Part shown: positions 59,681 through 64,000 of the stretch, piece after piece | Layout: every line of letters starts with the position of its first letter | Numbering within the stretch: position 1 is the first letter of the stretch | Assembly (NCBI GenBank): GCA_020635975.1 | Contig: JACJYT010000003.1 | Span: 399,434-463,433, forward strand | Length of the DNA stretch: 64,000 bases | Direction: 5' to 3' | From: Chitinophagales bacterium | GTDB lineage: Bacteria > Bacteroidota > Bacteroidia > Chitinophagales > UBA8649 | Position numbers and translations under genes: made by a program | Notes under the pieces: model-generated | What the model saw: only the letters and a program-made list of their open reading frames with translations | Databases searched by the model: none | What the model was told of the DNA's origin: nothing

Positions 59681-60733
59681 CTACATATTATCTATCCATT
59701 CCCGGATAAGGGCAATGCCTTCGTCATGAGAAAGGTTTCTGCCTATTTCAGGCATTCTTTCATTGACTACATCAGATATCATGCGATATAAAAGAATAGA
59801 CTCGTCTGCATATCCTGGTTTAATTACATAGCTAAATCCACCCGATCCACCTCCAGCAGCAACGGGGTTTTTCCAAAAACCTAAACTAAGCGAATCTTGG
59901 TTGGCATATTCTAAGTATAAGCCAGAATTTGCGGCGGATCCTTCTAGTCGGTGACAAGAGGAGCAATTTACTGCAAGGTAGGCACGTGCTTTATCTTCTG
60001 TGCTCGCATTGCTCTCGTTCATGCTTGGCCAATGCGCCGTGCTCGGATTGATAGGAGCTTCTAAAATACCCATGGCTATCCATGTGGCAATTTGGTTTGC
60101 GCTGCCACTAGAGTAACTAAAGTTCTTATTTAAATTTTCGATTACCGGACCAATGGGTTCTTGTTTCCCGTTAAATGCATGGCAATTTTTACATTGATTA
60201 ACATTCGGAATGAGATAGTTGAAGCTTTGGTCTGTGCCATTAATATGAGCACTTATTGTCCTATTTCCACCTATAATATTTCTATTTGCATCAGTCTGTT
60301 CTTCGTTCCATTCGTAGGTTTCTGCCTGCCAACCTTCGGCTTTGTGAATGAGCAAACGAGTTTCTATGTATTTTTCTGTTCCATTAGTACTTGTGTAATA
60401 GAAATGTTTAATCAAAACAGAGCCAATGGGTAAATCCAAGGTTTGCCCTTCTTCATAGGGGATGATATTTCCATCGGGTACATAAATAAAGCGCTGCTTC
60501 ATTGCATAATCGCTGAACAAGGGCATATTTAAATCATAAGGAAGCACACCTGCTTCTTCATTCGGGATTAAATCATGCAGTGTGCCTTTGAAAAAATTAT
60601 ATTCAGAAAGCATCGGAAAGCCATCGCCTTCAGGAATGTTTACTTTATTAAGAGGCTCTTCTTCCTTTTTGTTACACTGCATTAAGCCGAACAAAAGAAT
60701 GCAAAAGCTTATAAGTCGAACAAAATTTCTCAT
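59681..60733 (-). CDS. SO_2930/HNE_0200-family diheme c-type cytochrome lipoprotein
   Basis: The 350 residues begin with a lipoprotein signal (LLFGLMQCNKKEEEP). Two heme-binding motifs are visible, CKNCH in NVNQCKNCHAFNG and CSSCH in AVNCSSCHRLEG, with downstream RMPEIG as a possible axial Met region. Family landmarks include PLFSDYAMKQRFIYVPDG and KNPVAAGGGSGGFSYVIKPG. Members are nearly always beside a beta-helix protein of the type encoded just upstream here. The role is unknown; a periplasmic redox pairing with the beta-helix protein is inferred. Confidence 0.93.
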   Translation of the reverse strand: MRNFVRLISFCILLFGLMQCNKKEEEPLNKVNIPEGDGFPMLSEYNFFKGTLHDLIPNEEAGVLPYDLNMPLFSDYAMKQRFIYVPDGNIIPYEEGQTLDLPIGSVLIKHFYYTSTNGTEKYIETRLLIHKAEGWQAETYEWNEEQTDANRNIIGGNRTISAHINGTDQSFNYLIPNVNQCKNCHAFNGKQEPIGPVIENLNKNFSYSSGSANQIATWIAMGILEAPINPSTAHWPSMNESNASTEDKARAYLAVNCSSCHRLEGSAANSGLYLEYANQDSLSLGFWKNPVAAGGGSGGFSYVIKPGYADESILLYRMISDVVNERMPEIGRNLSHDEGIALIREWIDNM

Positions 60734-60735
60734 TA

Positions 60736-61986
60736 TTAAAAAGGATCGAATTCAACAGCGGAAAGAGGAGTTTGCGTGCAATCATGAACAGAAATATCGG
60801 TAATTATCGACTGAAAACTCATATCATTCAAAGCATTCATGTTTACAAAACTAGTGCCTGCGTCTTCTTGTACACAAACCGCAGTAGGCAACAAAATCAA
60901 ACCGTCTAAGAGAATATTGGGCTGATCTAAGTTATTACTTACTAGCAAATTAATAATATCGGCTACTAAACTTGGTTGATTTGCAGCACTTATAGTTCCT
61001 GTCATGGTGTGCGAATTATCATGAATAAAAATACTATAAGGAAGCGGTTGGAAATTAGGATCATTTGGCGTGTCGTTAATAATTAAATAACTCGCTACTA
61101 AAATCCCAGCAAAATCATTTTCGGATAAGCTGTTGTTGAAAATTTCGACTGTATTGGTGCTTAGAATCATACAGCCAGTTCCAGCAGGAACATTCCCTAC
61201 TATATTTCCAGAAGGTGCAAAATTAGCTCGGTTATTATCATAAACATTGTTGTTAAAAACTCGCACATGACTACCATATTGCGTTAAGCCAGGTAAATCA
61301 AAAACTAAGATACCTCCAGTATTGTCTGTAGCTTCATTATCGAAAACATCGGCGTTGGTTGTGTTTTCAATTTCGATACCAGCCACATTGCCTTCGGCTA
61401 AACTATTTTTTACAATTACTTTGTCTGATTGTCCAACATAAATTCCAGCATCCGAAGCACCGTAAGCGTAACAATTATCTATATAAACCTCGGTACATAA
61501 TACAGGGTAGAGTCCATAAGCGCCATTGCCAGCATCCGGAGTACCCGACCAAATTGTCCCAACTCCAACAAAACTAATTCTATCGCAATCCCTTGCTTTT
61601 AAAGCATCGCCAGTAGCATCTATTATACTTAGATTTTCAAAGCGAATATTCGATGAATTCGTCACTAATACGCCTTCCCCTCCAGCAGTTTGACCGCTGA
61701 AGTCTAAATACGTGACTTCTCTACCGGCCCCTTTAATGACAATATTTGTCTTGCCATCCATAGATAAGGTATTGGTGAAATCATAAGTTCCACCTTCAAA
61801 TTGAATCGTATAGCCTTCTTCCACTTCGATAAATGCCATTTGGGCTTCATCTGCAGCAGTGGACGAATTTTTAATCACTATTACTTTTTCTTCATCTACA
61901 GCGTCGTCTTTACAAGAGCTGATCAGAACTAAGGGAAATACGATGTATAAAAGGTATACAAACGAATAATTAATTTTGAATTTCAT
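60736..61986 (-). CDS. Parallel beta-helix lipoprotein (cytochrome partner)
   Basis: The ATG at 61986 gives 416 residues and a lipoprotein signal (YIVFPLVLISSCKDD); the longer ATG at 62088 would overlap the HIRAN gene. The mature part is a right-handed beta-helix with repeats such as GIEIENTTNADVFDNEATDN and NNVYDNNRANF, plus an entry segment MDGKTNIVIKGAGREVTYLD. It matches the family that co-occurs with SO_2930-type cytochromes. Only two bases separate it from the cytochrome gene, so the pair is co-transcribed. Beta-helix proteins often act on or bind glycans; the substrate is unknown. Confidence 0.92.
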   Translation of the reverse strand: MKFKINYSFVYLLYIVFPLVLISSCKDDAVDEEKVIVIKNSSTAADEAQMAFIEVEEGYTIQFEGGTYDFTNTLSMDGKTNIVIKGAGREVTYLDFSGQTAGGEGVLVTNSSNIRFENLSIIDATGDALKARDCDRISFVGVGTIWSGTPDAGNGAYGLYPVLCTEVYIDNCYAYGASDAGIYVGQSDKVIVKNSLAEGNVAGIEIENTTNADVFDNEATDNTGGILVFDLPGLTQYGSHVRVFNNNVYDNNRANFAPSGNIVGNVPAGTGCMILSTNTVEIFNNSLSENDFAGILVASYLIINDTPNDPNFQPLPYSIFIHDNSHTMTGTISAANQPSLVADIINLLVSNNLDQPNILLDGLILLPTAVCVQEDAGTSFVNMNALNDMSFQSIITDISVHDCTQTPLSAVEFDPF

Positions 61987-62093
61987 ATGGATATTTTTGG
62001 TTTTACTGATAAAAATAAGAAATTTTTCTAAACAAAATGCTAAGCGCAGATACTCTGCGTTTATACTCTGCATCTTTGAGAAAAACATTTAAA

Positions 62094-62717
62094 ATGAATA
62101 GATCCGATTTTATCAAGCAATTAATGGGTGTTGGTGTGGCGGCTGCACTTCCTTTAGACCTAGGAGCCGAGCTTCAAAAAGTTTACTTGCTTCAATGTTT
62201 TGTGCGAGGCTTCCAATACTATGCTGGTCCAAAATTAATTGCAAGTATGAATACTTCATCTAAGCTTTTAGAATTAAGAAGAGAAGCCGATAATCCCTTC
62301 GATAAGTATGCTATCGCTCTATATTTTCAAAATCAAAAAATTGGTTTTATTCCTAAAGAAGCGAATAGAATTTTGAGTCGAATGATGGATGCTGAACTCT
62401 TAGATTTTTTTGCCGAAATTACCCATGTTGAGCAAGATGCTGCAAGTTGGGAGAGTATCCGAGTGGCTGTTTATATTTTAAAAGAAAATAATTTGGGCGA
62501 CAAGCCAGTTCCTGCTAGCTTGAGAGAGATAAAAGAACCCAAATATCGAAGCCTAGCCACGAAAATAACGAAAACTAAGCAACACGAAGTAGAAACTAAA
62601 CCAGCACTTAGTCAGGAGGAAAAGTTTCAAGTCTTAATGAAAGACCAAGAGCGGATGGAACAACTTATTAAAAGAAGTGAAGAGGAAGAAAAGCTTGCCA
62701 CTTCAAAACTTCGCTAA
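62094..62717 (+). CDS. HIRAN-domain protein with hydrophobic N-terminus
   Basis: The ATG at 62094 gives 207 residues. The first ~25 residues (MNRSDFIKQLMGVGVAAALP) look like a short export or twin-Arg-like leader, although the RR pair itself is absent. A HIRAN domain spans about 30-125, with LLQCFVRGFQYYAGPKLI, LRREADNPFDKYAIALYFQ and KIGFIPKEANRILSRMM. HIRAN domains bind DNA ends in SWI2/SNF2 proteins such as HLTF; free-standing bacterial forms are uncharacterised. The C-terminus is Lys/Glu-rich. It diverges from the beta-helix gene. Confidence 0.88.
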   Translation: MNRSDFIKQLMGVGVAAALPLDLGAELQKVYLLQCFVRGFQYYAGPKLIASMNTSSKLLELRREADNPFDKYAIALYFQNQKIGFIPKEANRILSRMMDAELLDFFAEITHVEQDAASWESIRVAVYILKENNLGDKPVPASLREIKEPKYRSLATKITKTKQHEVETKPALSQEEKFQVLMKDQERMEQLIKRSEEEEKLATSKLR

Positions 62718-62738
62718 CTTGGTCACGCTCTAGTTAGT

Positions 62739-63098
62739 TTATTGTGGTCTGCCATTTTGTATCCAGCAGCTTACTAAGCTAATATCGCCACTAGCTAGTT
62801 GACTACCTCCATCGGGCATTCTCTGACAAGAACCACTCCAATCAATACTACATAAGAACTTGTTATCTGCTGCTGCACTAAAAGTTCCTGCATAGGTATC
62901 TAAAGCATAACCTCCTTGTGCATCGGCAGCCGTATGACAACCAGATATAGCACAATTCGTATCCATAATAGATTTAATGTTTGCTGTGTAAGTGGGAGAT
63001 AAAGAGCTACAATCTGTATCCGTAGGTTCATCTTCCTTATTGCAGGCAAGAACAGTTAGAAGACTTAAAAATGCTAGTCCTAATAGTTTAATTCTCAT
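62739..63098 (-). CDS. Small lipoprotein with cytochrome-like CX4CH motif
   Basis: The 119 residues have a lipoprotein signal (LAFLSLLTVLACNKEDEP). The mature part includes IMDTNCAISGCHTA, a CX4CH motif, and CQRMPDGGSQ. This arrangement resembles the small Bacteroidota cytochrome-like lipoproteins in which C-x4-C-H replaces the canonical CXXCH and the Met lies in RMPDGG. Heme attachment is therefore possible but not certain. It converges with the HIRAN gene, 21 bases away. Confidence 0.85.
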   Translation of the reverse strand: MRIKLLGLAFLSLLTVLACNKEDEPTDTDCSSLSPTYTANIKSIMDTNCAISGCHTAADAQGGYALDTYAGTFSAAADNKFLCSIDWSGSCQRMPDGGSQLASGDISLVSCWIQNGRPQ

Positions 63099-63309
63099 GT
63101 GAAAGTATTTACGGCTAAAGTAAATCTTTTTTCTAATTATATATTATTTATCCATCTAATTTTATGATTTAAATTTGACAGAAATGAGTCTGCAGAATAA
63201 AATAGATGAATTCGGTAGATATATTGTGGATAATTGCTCCAACTCAATTATGTGCTGCTAGCTTTTTAGTATCTACTTTTATAAAACTTTAACCCTAAAC
63301 CGAAATTAT

Positions 63310-64000
63310 ATGAAAAAAATTACCCTACTTATTTGCTGTTTCTTATTAATTCAACTACAAGCTCAAACTTGGAATCAATTTGGTGCTGCTATTAATGGAG
63401 AAGCAGATGAAGACAGAAGTGGGTCTTCTGTAGCACTTAGTGACGACGGATTTACCATGGCAATTTCTGCCATAAAGAATGATGGTAATGGTGCACAGAG
63501 TGGACATGTTCGTGTTTATGCTTGGGATGGCAGTGCTTGGACACAAAAAGGCGCAGACCTAGATGGCGAAGCAGCAGGAGATGAAAGTGGAAGAGGCTTG
63601 AGCTTAAGTGAAGATGGTAACATCCTAGCTATTGGTGCTGGTTTGAACGACGGTAATGGTCCACAAAGTGGTCATGTTCGAATATTTCAATGGGATGGAA
63701 GTTCTTGGCTGCAAATGGGCGCAGATATAGATGGCGAAGTAGCTGGAGATATAAGTGGAGTAAGTTTGGATTTAGCCGCAAATGGCTTGCGCGTTGCGAT
63801 TGGAGCTCCTTTTAATGGGGGGAATGGATCTAATTCCGGACAGGTACGAATTTTTGAATGGAACGGTGCTTCTTGGGTGCAACTTGGACAAGATATTGAC
63901 GGTGAAGCAAGTTCCGATTTTTCTGGCTTTAGTCTAAGCTTAAACGCCAATGCCGACATAGTGGCAATTGGCGCTTACTTAAATGGAGGAACTGGAATAA
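63310..64000 (+). CDS. Secreted FG-GAP/propeller-like repeat protein, 3' truncated by window end
   Basis: The frame starts at the ATG at 63310 with a signal peptide (MKKITLLICCFLLIQLQAQ) and is open to the end of the window (230 codons). It is built of ~60-residue repeats: WNQFGAAINGEADEDRSGSS, then VALSDDGFTMAIS, SGHVRVYAWDGSAW, recurring as QSGHVRIFQWDGSSW and SGQVRIFEWNGASW. These are FG-GAP-like beta-propeller units found in secreted Bacteroidota proteins that usually end in a T9SS sorting domain. The C-terminus is outside the window. Confidence 0.92.
   Translation, partial: MKKITLLICCFLLIQLQAQTWNQFGAAINGEADEDRSGSSVALSDDGFTMAISAIKNDGNGAQSGHVRVYAWDGSAWTQKGADLDGEAAGDESGRGLSLSEDGNILAIGAGLNDGNGPQSGHVRIFQWDGSSWLQMGADIDGEVAGDISGVSLDLAANGLRVAIGAPFNGGNGSNSGQVRIFEWNGASWVQLGQDIDGEASSDFSGFSLSLNANADIVAIGAYLNGGTGI

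Overview
The window is low-GC DNA from a member of the Bacteroidota, probably Flavobacteriales or a neighbouring order. The evidence is several type IX secretion (T9SS) cargo proteins with C-terminal sorting domains, a porQ gene, SprB-type repeats, a Bacteroidota histone H1-like protein, bacillithiol synthesis (bshC), a GH3-family protein, starts with A-rich leaders and no Shine-Dalgarno sequence, and at least ten exact matches to the Bacteroidota -7 promoter element TAnnTTTG. I cannot name a genus.

Layout. 1-5556 is the 3' part of a giant adhesin-like T9SS protein, followed by a tiny membrane protein and a terminator. 5875-7248 is an intact-looking IS3-family element with an A6G frameshift site. 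7272-11429 (minus) holds a histone H1-like gene missed by length cut-offs, a repeat/BspA-like T9SS protein and a formylglycine-generating-enzyme-fold protein. 11581-19074 is mostly housekeeping (valS, menE, rnhA, rluF, a WYL protein). 19267-23047 is a compact Wzx-Wzz-Wzy-like surface polysaccharide cluster. 23128-31314 carries proline dehydrogenase, lplA, a SPOR protein, a DUF1571/LysM protein, a SixA-like phosphatase, bshC, rimO and a DinB-like protein. 31480-35462 holds porQ, a membrane protein and rpsA with an unusual N-terminal helix-hairpin-helix domain. 35537-38735 (minus) is a run of small lipoproteins, a short propeller-like ORF, a VOC protein and a CDF transporter. 39050-40941 is a cysteine operon (leader peptide, attenuator, cysE, cysK). 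41058-49646 (minus) holds an LRR T9SS protein, an M48 protease and a 1831-residue repeat-bearing metalloprotease. 49698-54659 holds GH3, rseP, an exosortase-family protein and an SQR-like flavoprotein, followed by tRNA-Leu. 55046-59538 (minus) holds a di-heme peroxidase and an arsenic resistance operon. The end holds a cytochrome/beta-helix pair, a HIRAN protein, a small heme-like lipoprotein and the 5' part of another secreted repeat protein.

The most interesting signal is at 39050-39183. A 21-codon ORF with three consecutive Cys codons is followed by a strong intrinsic terminator that ends 8 bases before the cysE start codon. An 8-base UAAGGAGG segment at the end of the leader ORF can pair with the 5' arm of that terminator. 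The geometry fits ribosome-mediated transcription attenuation by cysteine, here controlling serine acetyltransferase and cysteine synthase. I do not know of a described example in Bacteroidota. Other points worth a look are the exact 567-bp higher-order repeat in the metalloprotease, the helix-hairpin-helix/S1 fusion, the lplA gene whose conserved N-terminus has no standard start codon, and a terminator-like perfect palindrome at the end of the IS transposase gene.
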